A stretch of DNA of 23,232 nt, from contig JAXEJQ010000019.1 in the NCBI GenBank assembly GCA_034101475.1, positions 1-23,232 on the forward strand, written 5' to 3'. The stretch is from Limivivens sp034101475 (lineage in GTDB: Bacteria > Bacillota > Clostridia > Lachnospirales > Lachnospiraceae). Shown one piece after another: positions 1 through 7,142 of this stretch (the first letter of the stretch is position 1; every line of letters starts with the position of its first letter). Under the pieces are notes generated by a model. It searched no databases. It saw nothing but the letters and a program-made list of their open reading frames with translations, and was not told the origin of the DNA. A program made the translations under genes and the position numbers.

Positions 1-1
1 G

Positions 2-598
2 CTTTACTATTATCTGCTGAAATACAAGGGATGGAAAGGTCCGGCGGTTCGAAATGTGGCCACCACCCATATGCTGGACAGGCTGGCGGAATCCTTCGGA
101 GAAACCTGTTATGAAGTCCCGGTGGGATTCAAGTACATTTCTGCAAAAATGCAGGAAACGGGAGCCGTTATCGGAGGAGAGTCCTCCGGGGGCCTGACGG
201 TTCGCGGGCATATCCATGGAAAGGACGGGATCTACGCGGCCTCTCTGCTGGTGGAGATGATTGCGGTCACCGGCTGCAGAATTTCCGGGCTGGCAGACGA
301 GATCACCCGGGTTTACGGTGAGACTTTTATGGAAGAACAGTCCTGCCGGTTTCCGCAGGAGCGCAGGCAGGAAATATTCCGGATTCTGATGGAAGATAAG
401 CTGCTGCCGGAATTTGGTCTGGAGATCCGGAGAATTTCCTACCTGGACGGCTGCAAGGTATATTTTCAGAACGGGGGCTGGATCATTGCCCGGTTTTCCG
501 GAACAGAGCCCCTGCTTCGGATTTTCTGCGAAATGGAGAGCCGGAAAAAAGCGGCGGAGCTGATCGGGATTTTCCGGGATTTTCTGGGGTTAAACTGA
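2..598 (+). CDS. Phosphoglucomutase/phosphomannomutase family protein, C-terminal part (5' truncated)
   Basis: The reading frame is open from base 2, so the gene begins upstream of the window; about 198 C-terminal residues are visible. The family interconverts hexose 1- and 6-phosphates in the cytoplasm. Two family signatures are seen: a sugar-binding loop GGESSGG followed by HGKDGIYAA, and near the C-terminus the phosphate-binding loop RFSGTEPLLRIFCE of domain 4. The GTG at 56 is internal, because the frame before it (LYYYLLKYKGWKGPAVRN) already reads as mutase sequence. The magnesium-binding and phosphoserine motifs lie outside the window, so glucose and mannose specificity cannot be separated. 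A hairpin terminator follows 17 nt after the stop. Proximity to the sugar ABC module is suggestive only. Confidence 0.93.
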   Translation, partial: LYYYLLKYKGWKGPAVRNVATTHMLDRLAESFGETCYEVPVGFKYISAKMQETGAVIGGESSGGLTVRGHIHGKDGIYAASLLVEMIAVTGCRISGLADEITRVYGETFMEEQSCRFPQERRQEIFRILMEDKLLPEFGLEIRRISYLDGCKVYFQNGGWIIARFSGTEPLLRIFCEMESRKKAAELIGIFRDFLGLN

Positions 599-604
599 GA
601 ACTG

Positions 605-613
605 TGGTATAAT
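605..613 (+). promoter_or_regulatory. Possible extended -10 promoter (TGGTATAAT)
   Basis: TGG followed by a perfect TATAAT at 608-613 matches an extended -10 element, but no good -35 lies 16-18 nt upstream. A start near 620 would fall inside the hairpin at 615-644, which is odd for a productive promoter. Low confidence. Confidence 0.3.
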
Positions 614-614
614 C

Positions 615-645
615 AAATGGAGTCTGCAGGGGCAGGCTCCATTTT
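615..645 (+). terminator. Hairpin terminator after the phosphohexomutase gene
   Basis: Bases 615-627 pair with 632-644 in a 13-bp stem with one T-G pair and a 4-nt loop. The 3' arm ends in TTTT but the U-run is short and followed by GGG, so termination may be incomplete. Confidence 0.55.
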
Positions 646-652
646 GGGTGCA

Positions 653-667
653 GTCCTTTGAAAGGAC
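653..667 (+). promoter_or_regulatory. Perfect 7-bp palindrome upstream of the sensor kinase gene
   Basis: GTCCTTT-G-AAAGGAC is a perfect inverted repeat with a single central base, 35 nt before the kinase start. A 1-nt loop is poor for an RNA hairpin, so a DNA operator is the more natural reading. The binding protein is unknown. Confidence 0.3.
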
Positions 668-701
668 CGGATAAGATCGGGAAACCGGGATGGGAGAACG
701 T

Positions 702-2468
702 ATGAAAAAGGGACGAAAAACCGTATCTGTGAAATGGACGATTCTGAAATTTTTACTGCTGTGCTGGCTTCTGCCGATGCTGCTGATCATTGGCGTCATC
801 GGCAGATATCTGCTGAGCAATCATTTTGAACAGGCAGCGGATTCTTATGTGCGGCAGCTGGAATATAACAATCAGCTTTGTGTGGAGAGGCTGAACGGGG
901 CTGTGGAGGACTCACGGGAGGCCTCCTATGATACGGCCATTCTGAATGCCGTATCCGGTTACCGAAGCGGAAGTATGAGCCAGGTGGAAGCCTACCGGGA
1001 CTGTGAACGGTATCTGAAACGAAATTATCAGCGAAACTCCGCCTTTGCCGCCACAATTCTGTGGGACAGCAGTGCCGCGGAAGATTTTTCCTGCAGTGTT
1101 TACAATGAAACAGCAGGGGGACTCTATCAGGATATCCGGACTTACTGGGAACAGGATCATGCTGCCGTTGCGGAAAAAGCTGCGGAAATCGGAACGATGG
1201 TGGGATTTGTGCGCTGCGCGGACCGGCTGTATCTGGTCCGGAATATGGTAAACAGCAGTTATAAACCCATGGCGGTACTGGTGATGCGGCTCAGCCGCTT
1301 TTACTGCTTTGGCAATCTGGAGAATGTCCCCATGGCCGGCGGGCTTAAGCTGGAGATCAACGGGGAGGCTTTTGTGGAGGCCAAGGCCCGTCAGCCGGAA
1401 AGCATGGAGCATGTTCTTGTACAGACGGCTGAGAAGCAGAAGGGGTATCTGTGGGAAAAGGGACAGATTTATGTGTATCAGAAAACCAGGGGGAACGGCT
1501 ACAGCCTGCGCACGATTCTGGAAATCGACGGCGAGGCGGCTCTGATGCCCTTTTATGGATGGCAGTATGTCTTTGCCGGAATGCTTCTGGCTCTTGTTCC
1601 TCTGGTGCTGTTTTTTATGTATCAGTTCCGGCGCCGTGTTTCAGATCCGGTGGAAGAGCTGATGCAGGGCTTTGCGGAAATGGAGAAAGAGAATCTGGGA
1701 TATCAGCTTGTCTTTGAGAGCCGGAATCTGGAGTTTCAGTATCTGAAGGATTCTTTTAATCAGATGTCTGCCCAGATGAAACATTATTTTAATCGGATTT
1801 TCACAGAGGAGATAGCCCTGAAGGATGCCAGGATCATGGCACTCCAGTCTCATATCAATCCGCATTTTATGAATAATACCCTGGAAATTATCAACTGGGA
1901 GGCCCGCCTTGGGGGCAATGAAAAGGTTTCAAAGATGATCGAGGCCCTGGCTACCCTGCTGGATGCGGCCATTGACCGGAAAAAACGGCCGGAGGTGCGG
2001 CTGGCGGAGGAAATGATGTACGTGAATTCCTACCTGTACATCACCAAGGAGCGGCTGGGAAAACGGCTCACCGTGGAAATCGATCTGCCGGAGGAGCTCA
2101 TGGATTTTCAGGTTCCCAGACTGATTCTGCAGCCTCTGATTGAAAATGCCATCGAGCACGGAGTGGCTCGGCGCAGCAGCGGCAGGGTATCCATTTCCGG
2201 AAGGAAAGAAGGGGAATTTCTGGTTCTGGAGATTGTAAATGACGGCACTCTTACACCGGAAGCGGAAGAGCAGATCCGGCGTCTTCTGTCGGAGGATTAC
2301 GATACCAGCAGGGAACCTTCCGGCAATCTGGGTATTGCCAATGTCAATCAGAGGCTTCGGATTCTCTACGGACCTCCCTGCGGACTTGTCATGGAAAAGC
2401 GGGGAGAAGATGCGGTAGCCGCGGTAATCCGGATTCGCCTTTCCGGAAACGAAGAATTTTTGGTGTGA
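702..2468 (+). CDS. YesM-type sensor histidine kinase
   Basis: Membrane sensor kinase of the LytS/YesM class (His_kinase plus HATPase_c), 588 aa. A membrane segment near residues 11-35 and another near 290-311 bracket an extracytoplasmic sensor region of about 250 residues. A HAMP-like segment (RRRVSDPVEELMQGF) follows, then the phosphoacceptor motif INPHFMNNTLE with His388. The ATP-binding part shows the N-box PLIENAIEHG (Asn482) and the glycine box GNLGIANVNQRL. Most relatives have PHFLYNTL, so PHFMNNTL is a mild variant. The ATG at 702 is preferred because GGGAG lies 5 nt upstream; the in-frame ATG at 690 has a weaker site. It lies just before a sugar-binding protein, two permeases and an AraC-type regulator, so it probably senses an extracellular sugar, directly or through the binding protein, and phosphorylates the regulator at 5882-6634. 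Confidence 0.93.
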   Translation: MKKGRKTVSVKWTILKFLLLCWLLPMLLIIGVIGRYLLSNHFEQAADSYVRQLEYNNQLCVERLNGAVEDSREASYDTAILNAVSGYRSGSMSQVEAYRDCERYLKRNYQRNSAFAATILWDSSAAEDFSCSVYNETAGGLYQDIRTYWEQDHAAVAEKAAEIGTMVGFVRCADRLYLVRNMVNSSYKPMAVLVMRLSRFYCFGNLENVPMAGGLKLEINGEAFVEAKARQPESMEHVLVQTAEKQKGYLWEKGQIYVYQKTRGNGYSLRTILEIDGEAALMPFYGWQYVFAGMLLALVPLVLFFMYQFRRRVSDPVEELMQGFAEMEKENLGYQLVFESRNLEFQYLKDSFNQMSAQMKHYFNRIFTEEIALKDARIMALQSHINPHFMNNTLEIINWEARLGGNEKVSKMIEALATLLDAAIDRKKRPEVRLAEEMMYVNSYLYITKERLGKRLTVEIDLPEELMDFQVPRLILQPLIENAIEHGVARRSSGRVSISGRKEGEFLVLEIVNDGTLTPEAEEQIRRLLSEDYDTSREPSGNLGIANVNQRLRILYGPPCGLVMEKRGEDAVAAVIRIRLSGNEEFLV

Positions 2469-2472
2469 GTGC

Positions 2473-2489
2473 ACAAGAATGTACAAGAA
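2473..2489 (+). promoter_or_regulatory. Direct repeat ACAAGAA-N3-ACAAGAA, candidate operator
   Basis: Two identical 7-mers (2473-2479, 2483-2489) lie one helical turn apart, just upstream of the possible promoter for the solute-binding protein gene. AraC-family activators typically bind direct repeats next to the -35 on one DNA face, so this is a candidate site for the YesN-type regulator. A related ACAAGGAA is at 2541-2548. Inference only. Confidence 0.35.
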
Positions 2490-2505
2490 ATCACAGACCT
2501 GGTTA

Positions 2506-2534
2506 TTCAATTTTTACGATGCCTGCGGTATCAT
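2506..2534 (+). promoter_or_regulatory. Possible promoter for the solute-binding protein gene (TTCAAT-N17-TATCAT)
   Basis: TATCAT at 2529-2534 is a fair -10; the -35 at 2506-2511 is weak, as expected for an activator-dependent promoter. The direct repeat at 2473-2489 lies 16 bp upstream of it. Confidence 0.35.
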
Positions 2535-2581
2535 AGAGCTACAAGGAAACGAAATACCAAATCCAAAGGAGGTCTTTGAGT

Positions 2582-3901
2582 ATGAAGAAGTTATTGGCAA
2601 TGGCATTAACAGGCGCAATGGTGATCTCTGCTTTTTCCGGTCTGGCAGTGAGTGCGGAAGAGAGCAGCCCGGTGGATCTGAATGTAACGACCACATTTGC
2701 GGGCGAGGACGGAAACGCTCAGAATTTTAAAGACGCAGTGGCTGCATGGGAAGAGAAAACAGGCAATACCGTGAACGATGCTTCCGCTACCTCTGATGAA
2801 ACCTTTAAAGTGCGTGTTCTGACCGATTTTGAAACCGGAGCGGATCCGGACGTTTTGTTCTTCTTCAACGGGGCAGACGCAAACGCCTTTATTGAAGCAG
2901 GAAAAGTGGTTTCTATCGATGAGATCCGGGAGGTTTATCCGGACTATGCTTCCAACATGGATGACAACCGGATTCCCGCATCCCTGGTGGACGGCAAAAG
3001 GTACGCGGTACCGGTGAACGGCTTCTGGGAAGGCATGTTTGTGAATATGGAAATCCTGGAGGCGGCAGGCGTAGAGAAGCCGGGTGCGGATTACACCATG
3101 GATCAGTTCCGGGAAGACTGCCAGAAGATTAAAGATGCAGGCTATACGCCCATCGCGGCAGCTCTTGGAAATATTCCCCACTACTGGTGGGAGTTTGCGA
3201 TTTTCAATCACACCGGTGTGGAAAAGCATCTGACCATTCCGGAGTCTGTGGAAGATGAAATCGGCCAGGCATGGGTTGCAGGCCTGGAGGATATCAAGTC
3301 CCTGTATGAGGCCGGTTATTTCCCGGAGAATACCTTATCCGCAACGGATGATGAAACCTTTGCAATGTTTATGGACGGAAAGGCGGCATTCCTGATTGAC
3401 GGCTCCTGGAAGGTTGGAGGAATCGTTTCCAACTGTCAGTCGGATCCGGAAGATGCCGGTACTCTGGATCAGGAAAAGCTTGACCGATATGATGTCTGCT
3501 TCGTACCGGGCACAGGGAACAGAAACGCTACGGACCTGATCGGCGGTCTCTCCATGGGCTACTACATCAGCCGCGCTGTCTGGGAGGATCCGGAAAGACA
3601 GGCTGCAGCCGTTGATTTTGTAAGCTATATGACATCGGATGAGATGGTTGCGAAATTTGCGACCCATACTGCCTCCGCTCTGAAGAATACGCCGGAAGTA
3701 GATGAAAATGAATTCAATTCTCTCCAGGTAAAGGCCATGGCCATGATCGCTGAGAGCACTTCCTTCACCGGCGCTGTTCAGGATATCTTTAACGGAGAAT
3801 GCCGCGTATCCACCTTTGACGGAATGCCGCAGATCGTCACCGGCGAAGTCAGTGCCGCAGATGCGGTTGCAGAGGGCCTTGCCGTATACGCAGAGCAGTA
3901 A
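2582..3901 (+). CDS. Extracellular sugar-binding protein of an ABC importer, no lipobox cysteine
   Basis: Family 1 (MalE/UgpB-like) solute-binding protein, 439 aa, that captures a sugar outside the cell and delivers it to the permeases encoded next. The ATG at 2582 is chosen because AGGAGG at 2567-2572 is 9 nt upstream; an in-frame TTG at 2576 is too close to it. The N-terminus has a basic start, a hydrophobic core and a likely signal peptidase I site after LAVSA, near residue 25. There is no cysteine in the signal region, although Gram-positive binding proteins of this family are usually lipoproteins. The mature part contains typical segments such as DPDVLFFFNGADANAFIEAG, PVNGFWEGMFVNMEI and AFLIDGSWKVGG. 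The substrate cannot be read from the sequence. The gene is followed by a strong hairpin that probably limits read-through into the permease genes. Confidence 0.93.
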   Translation: MKKLLAMALTGAMVISAFSGLAVSAEESSPVDLNVTTTFAGEDGNAQNFKDAVAAWEEKTGNTVNDASATSDETFKVRVLTDFETGADPDVLFFFNGADANAFIEAGKVVSIDEIREVYPDYASNMDDNRIPASLVDGKRYAVPVNGFWEGMFVNMEILEAAGVEKPGADYTMDQFREDCQKIKDAGYTPIAAALGNIPHYWWEFAIFNHTGVEKHLTIPESVEDEIGQAWVAGLEDIKSLYEAGYFPENTLSATDDETFAMFMDGKAAFLIDGSWKVGGIVSNCQSDPEDAGTLDQEKLDRYDVCFVPGTGNRNATDLIGGLSMGYYISRAVWEDPERQAAAVDFVSYMTSDEMVAKFATHTASALKNTPEVDENEFNSLQVKAMAMIAESTSFTGAVQDIFNGECRVSTFDGMPQIVTGEVSAADAVAEGLAVYAEQ

Positions 3902-3934
3902 AACGAAAGAACATGCCGAAAATTGCAGCACAGG

Positions 3935-3968
3935 AGCCGGAGGTGAGGCACATCGCCTCCGGCTTTTT
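3935..3968 (+). terminator. Intrinsic terminator or attenuator between binding protein and permeases
   Basis: AGCCGGAGG (3935-3943) pairs with CCTCCGGCT (3956-3964), extended inwards by three more pairs, with a 6-nt loop and TTTTT at 3964-3968. It lies 33 nt after the binding protein stop and 29 nt before the permease start. Partial termination here would give more binding protein than permease. Confidence 0.85.
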
Positions 3969-3997
3969 CAATGAATCAGAGGGAAAGGAGTCTGACC

Positions 3998-4885
3998 ATG
4001 GGAGCGAACATTTATAAAAAGAAAAAACCTCTGTTCTTTTTTCTGATCCCGGCATTTGTATTTATGATTGTATTTCTCTGGTATCCGTTTTTTATGAATA
4101 TCGTCAGCAGCTTTCAGAAAATAGCCGGTATGGGGCAGGCAGCAAAGGGCTGGAATTCGCCCTGGTATGCCAATTATGTGCAGCTGGTCCAGGACAAAAA
4201 CATGTGGACAGCCCTGAAAAACACCTTGATTATGGTTGTTGTGACCATTGTTTTTCAGGTGGGGATCGCCGTGATCCTGGCTGTTATGGTGGATAATATC
4301 CGGTACGGAGCCCGGTTTTTCCGGACGGTTTACTTTTTCCCCATTGTCATTTCCGCTACGGCTCTCGGTCTGATGTTTAATCTGATTTTCCTGTATGACA
4401 AGGGCATGATCAACCAGCTCCTTGAGCTTCTGGGAAAGGGGACCCTGACAGACTGGAAAGATACGAATCATGCGCTGTTTACGATGATGCTGCCGGTGGT
4501 ATGGCAGTATGTGGGGTTTTATTTTGTCATCCTGATTACCGGCCTGAACAATATTTCCCAGGAGCTTTACGAGGTGGCTGCCATTGACGGAGCCACCCGG
4601 TGGCAGAAGGTCCGCTTTATTACCCTTCCGCTTCTGCGCAATGTGATCTGTACCTGCGTAGTGCTGGCGGTGACGGGAGCGCTGAAGGTTTTCGACCTGC
4701 CCTGGGTGATGTTCCCCAAGGGAATGCCGCTGAACAAAACCTTCCTGACCGGAACCTACATGTACTATCAGACCATGGAAACCAGAAATGTGGACTATGG
4801 GGCCACCATTGCCGTGTTTATCGTAGTGCTGGGAGTGGTGATGTCCAAAGTGGTCAACACTGTTTTTAAAGAGAAGGATTATTAG
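3998..4885 (+). CDS. ABC sugar permease, MalF-type
   Basis: Inner-membrane permease (BPD_transp_1), 295 aa from the preferred start. AAAGGAG lies 7 nt before the ATG at 3998; the in-frame ATG at 3971 has no ribosome site and would add MNQRERSLT. The first membrane helix (FFFLIPAFVFMIVFLWYPFF) follows a lysine-rich start. Several more hydrophobic helices follow, and the EAA loop is seen as EVAAIDGATRWQKVRFITLPLL. This loop contacts the ATPase subunit. The protein pairs with the permease encoded 11 nt downstream to form the channel. No ATPase gene is present, so a shared MsmK/UgpC-type ATPase is inferred. Confidence 0.93.
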   Translation: MGANIYKKKKPLFFFLIPAFVFMIVFLWYPFFMNIVSSFQKIAGMGQAAKGWNSPWYANYVQLVQDKNMWTALKNTLIMVVVTIVFQVGIAVILAVMVDNIRYGARFFRTVYFFPIVISATALGLMFNLIFLYDKGMINQLLELLGKGTLTDWKDTNHALFTMMLPVVWQYVGFYFVILITGLNNISQELYEVAAIDGATRWQKVRFITLPLLRNVICTCVVLAVTGALKVFDLPWVMFPKGMPLNKTFLTGTYMYYQTMETRNVDYGATIAVFIVVLGVVMSKVVNTVFKEKDY

Positions 4886-4896
4886 GAGGAATGTGT

Positions 4897-5760
4897 ATGA
4901 AGAAGAAAAAAAATACCGTTTCTCCGGGAATGTGCGGAATCTATTTCTGTCTGATTTTCTGGGCGGCGACGACTATATATCCGATTATCTGGATTATTAT
5001 GAACGCATTCAAGAACAAGGGAGAGATTTTGTCCAACTCCTTTGTCCTGCCCATTGGGGATCTGTTTACCACGGCCAATTTCCGGACAGCCTTCGATCGT
5101 GTGGATATCTGGGGGGCTTACCGGAACAGCCTGATTATTTCCTTTTCCGTGGCAGCCATCGTCGTGCTGCTGGCCGGAATGGCGGCCTTTGCACTGGTAC
5201 GCTATCAGTTTATGCTCCGGGGAGCGCTGATGTCCATGGTCATCGCGGGCATGATGTTTCCGGTGTTTTCCACGATAATTCCGGTGCTTCGCATGCTGCA
5301 GAGCTGGGGCATCCTGAACCAGAGAGAGCTGTGGAAATCCCTTCTGGCCACGATCCTGCCTCAGGTGGCGGGAAATCTCTCCTTTGCCATTGTGGTTCTG
5401 ACCGGTTATATTAAGAGCCTTCCGCTGGAGCTGGAGGAGGCGGCGTTTCTGGAGGGCTGCAGTGCCTATCAGATCTTTTTCCGGGTTGTGGTTCCCCTGA
5501 CGAAGCCTTCCTTTGCCACCGTGGCGATTTTCTCCTTCCTGTGGAGTTATAACGATCTGTTTACCCAGATGTTTACCCTGCGTCTGCCCCAGCACTGGGC
5601 CATTACCCGTCTGCTGAAGGAACTGACTGCCATGGAGGGCACCAACTATGGCCTGATGGCCGCTTCTGTGGCACTGGTGGTGATTCCGGTGATTGTGGTA
5701 TATATTTTCCTGCAGAAATATATTATCAAAGGACTGACAGCGGGAGCCATCAAAGGCTAG
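4897..5760 (+). CDS. ABC sugar permease, MalG-type
   Basis: Second membrane subunit of the importer, 287 aa. AGGAGG at 4884-4889 overlaps the stop of the preceding gene and is 7 nt from the ATG at 4897; an in-frame ATG at 4891 sits only 1 nt after it, so 4897 is preferred. The protein starts with a basic stretch (MKKKKN) and a long hydrophobic helix, and has the EAA loop as ELEEAAFLEGCSAYQIFFRVVVPL. Its end (IFLQKYIIKGLTAGAIKG) is typical of MalG/CUT1 permeases, which finish with a Q-K-x-x-x-x-G-x-x-x-GAxKG pattern. It is translated closely with the upstream permease gene, and the two proteins should form the heterodimeric pore. Confidence 0.93.
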   Translation: MKKKKNTVSPGMCGIYFCLIFWAATTIYPIIWIIMNAFKNKGEILSNSFVLPIGDLFTTANFRTAFDRVDIWGAYRNSLIISFSVAAIVVLLAGMAAFALVRYQFMLRGALMSMVIAGMMFPVFSTIIPVLRMLQSWGILNQRELWKSLLATILPQVAGNLSFAIVVLTGYIKSLPLELEEAAFLEGCSAYQIFFRVVVPLTKPSFATVAIFSFLWSYNDLFTQMFTLRLPQHWAITRLLKELTAMEGTNYGLMAASVALVVIPVIVVYIFLQKYIIKGLTAGAIKG

Positions 5761-5773
5761 GCACGGATTCTGT

Positions 5774-5802
5774 TTGACAATCCGGCGAAGGAGACGTATG
5801 CT
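5774..5802 (+). promoter_or_regulatory. Strong sigma-A-type promoter (TTGACA-N17-TATGCT) for the response regulator
   Basis: A perfect -35 TTGACA (5774-5779) is followed after exactly 17 nt by TATGCT (5797-5802), starting 13 nt after the permease stop. A transcript from about 5809 would have an untranslated leader of about 73 nt before the ATG at 5882, so the regulator can be made independently of the importer genes. Confidence 0.65.
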
Positions 5803-5881
5803 GGAAAAGAGCGGTGAAAGCACGGAAAAGGGTTTCGGAAAAGCCCGGAGAACCGGCGTGTGTTTGGAAGGTGACAGCAGG

Positions 5882-6634
5882 ATGTATAAAGTCGTAATTA
5901 TCGATGATGAGCCCATAATCGTGGAGGGACTGACGAAAATTCTTCCCTGGGAAAAGTGGGACTGCCGGGTGGTGGCCACAGCCCTGGACGGTCTGGAGGG
6001 AGCGGAGGTCATCCGGCGGGAACGGCCTAATATTGTGATTTCAGACATTGCCATGCCGGGGCTGGACGGTCTGAAAATGGTGGCAGGTCTGAAGTCGGAG
6101 TTTGAGGATATGGAGATTTCCATTTTGACGGGATACCGGGATTTTGACTATGCCAGGGAGGCGATCCGGCTGGGAGTCACCCGGTTTATGCTGAAGCCCT
6201 CGAAAACGGAGGAGCTGATGGAAGCGGTGGAGGCTATGGTGGTGAATCTGAAAAAGAAGAAGATTACCGGGGAAGCCGCTGAGGAGAAGGAAAGCGCCGC
6301 CGGAAGCTTTATTGTGAACAATGCGCTGGAGTATCTGCGGGAGCATTACGCGGAAAAGATTACCCTGGGAGAACTGGCGGATAAAATCTACGTGAGCCAG
6401 TGGCATTTAAGCAAGCTTTTAAACCGCCATACAGGTCAGAATTTTTCAGAAATTCTGGGATCCATCCGGATTGAAAAGGCAAAGGAGCTGATGAAGGATC
6501 CGGCTCTTCGCATCGGGGATGTGGCAGAACAGGTGGGTTTTCAGGACATTGCTCATTTTTCCAGGGTTTTTAAAAAGCATGTGGGAATGTCCGCCAACGA
6601 ATACCGGAATGAAAAATTTCCCCTTGCAAAATAA
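5882..6634 (+). CDS. YesN-type response regulator with AraC DNA-binding domain
   Basis: Cytoplasmic transcription factor, 250 aa. The N-terminal receiver domain has the acidic pair Asp8/Asp9, the phosphoacceptor Asp55 in VISDIAMPG, Thr83 and Lys105 (MLKPS). After a short charged linker (about 125-140) comes a C-terminal AraC-type domain with two helix-turn-helix units, including ITLGELADKIYVSQWHLSKL and IGDVAEQVGFQDIAHFSRVF followed by FKKHVGMSANEYR. It is shorter than many YesN proteins because the linker is minimal. GGAAGGTGA lies about 8 nt before the ATG at 5882. The frame is open further upstream, with an ATG at 5798 behind AAGGAG, but that ATG lies inside the -10 box of the promoter at 5774-5802. 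It most likely activates the importer genes when phosphorylated by the kinase at 702-2468. Confidence 0.92.
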   Translation: MYKVVIIDDEPIIVEGLTKILPWEKWDCRVVATALDGLEGAEVIRRERPNIVISDIAMPGLDGLKMVAGLKSEFEDMEISILTGYRDFDYAREAIRLGVTRFMLKPSKTEELMEAVEAMVVNLKKKKITGEAAEEKESAAGSFIVNNALEYLREHYAEKITLGELADKIYVSQWHLSKLLNRHTGQNFSEILGSIRIEKAKELMKDPALRIGDVAEQVGFQDIAHFSRVFKKHVGMSANEYRNEKFPLAK

Positions 6635-6652
6635 AAAAACATGTGCTATGAT
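6624..6652 (+). promoter_or_regulatory. Promoter for the T-box/aspS-gatCAB transcript (TTGCAA-N17-TATGAT)
   Basis: TTGCAA (6624-6629) and TATGAT (6647-6652) are separated by 17 nt; the -35 overlaps the last codons of the response regulator. Initiation would be near 6659, shortly before the T-box Stem I. Confidence 0.7.
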
Positions 6653-6658
6653 ACTGCA

Positions 6659-6920
6659 CAGAATGAGAAATGCAGAGAAGGAGACTCCGTTTTTGAAACC
6701 TGACAGGAATTCGGCATCACCGACTGAGAGTGCCGATTAGGGGAAGGAAACAATGGGGAACACTCCGGAGCAGCCTGTCTGAACCAGCAGTAGGGCAGGA
6801 CGTAGCACGCGTTAAGTGACAGAGAGGCAGATGCGTCTGTATCTGCAATGCGGGTGGTACCGCGGATTTGAGAAGAGAGATCCGTCCCGGAATAGTAAAA
6901 TATTCCGGGACGTTTTTTTT
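6659..6920 (+). ncRNA. T-box riboswitch leader of the aspS-gatCAB operon
   Basis: The hallmark T-box motif GGGTGGTACCGCGG is at 6852-6865, followed by a strong terminator at 6883-6920. Upstream, Stem I is closed by CTCCG (6685-6689) with CGGAG (6766-6770) and has a distal hairpin TCGGCA (6711-6716)/TGCCGA (6731-6736). The specifier position, aligned by its usual distance before the closing CTCCGGAG, reads GGGGAACA: AAC (Asn) at 6759-6761, overlapped by GAA (Glu) at 6758-6760. A further hairpin follows near 6773-6800. Uncharged tRNA whose anticodon matches the specifier should favour the antiterminator and raise expression of aspS and gatCAB. I do not see the usual AGTA on the 5' side of the specifier loop. 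The terminator would also stop read-through from the response regulator gene, which has none of its own. Confidence 0.95.
6883..6920 (+). terminator. T-box intrinsic terminator
   Basis: A perfect 12-bp stem (6883-6894 with 6901-6912), a 6-nt loop and eight T residues at 6913-6920. It lies 17 nt after the T-box motif, the expected order for the terminator/antiterminator switch. Confidence 0.95.
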
Positions 6921-6995
6921 GTATGACCGGAAAGCTCTTCGGCTTTCCCGACAGAAAAACAGACAGGCGACGGCCCGTCATCCCGGAATCAAAAG

Positions 6996-7063
6996 AACTG
7001 CCGCAAAGGTGCGGGGGAGACTCCAGAGTGGAGTCTGTCCGTTATGCCTTTGTCGGCAGTTTT
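6996..7063 (+). other. Long irregular hairpin between T-box terminator and aspS
   Basis: AACTGCCG (6996-7003) pairs with CGGCAGTT (7054-7061), and CAAAGG (7004-7009) with CCTTTG (7047-7052). Inside is a second perfect helix AGACTCCA/TGGAGTCT (7018-7025 with 7029-7036). The 3' arm runs into TTTTCT, so it could act as a second terminator or as a stabilising or regulatory leader structure. The remaining leader to the aspS start holds only a small hairpin near 7081-7095. Confidence 0.6.
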
Positions 7064-7142
7064 CTCGTATCAGGATGTGTGCCGCGAAGCGGTGCGCAGA
7101 TGCATGGCAGCTGTTGAAAAATCAGAATGAGGAGAATGAAAA

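Noticed and set aside
5774..5881. N-terminal extension of the response regulator from TTG 5774 or ATG 5798
   Set aside because: AAGGAG precedes 5798, but this ATG lies in the -10 box of a TTGACA-N17-TATGCT promoter, and the receiver domain starts naturally at 5882.
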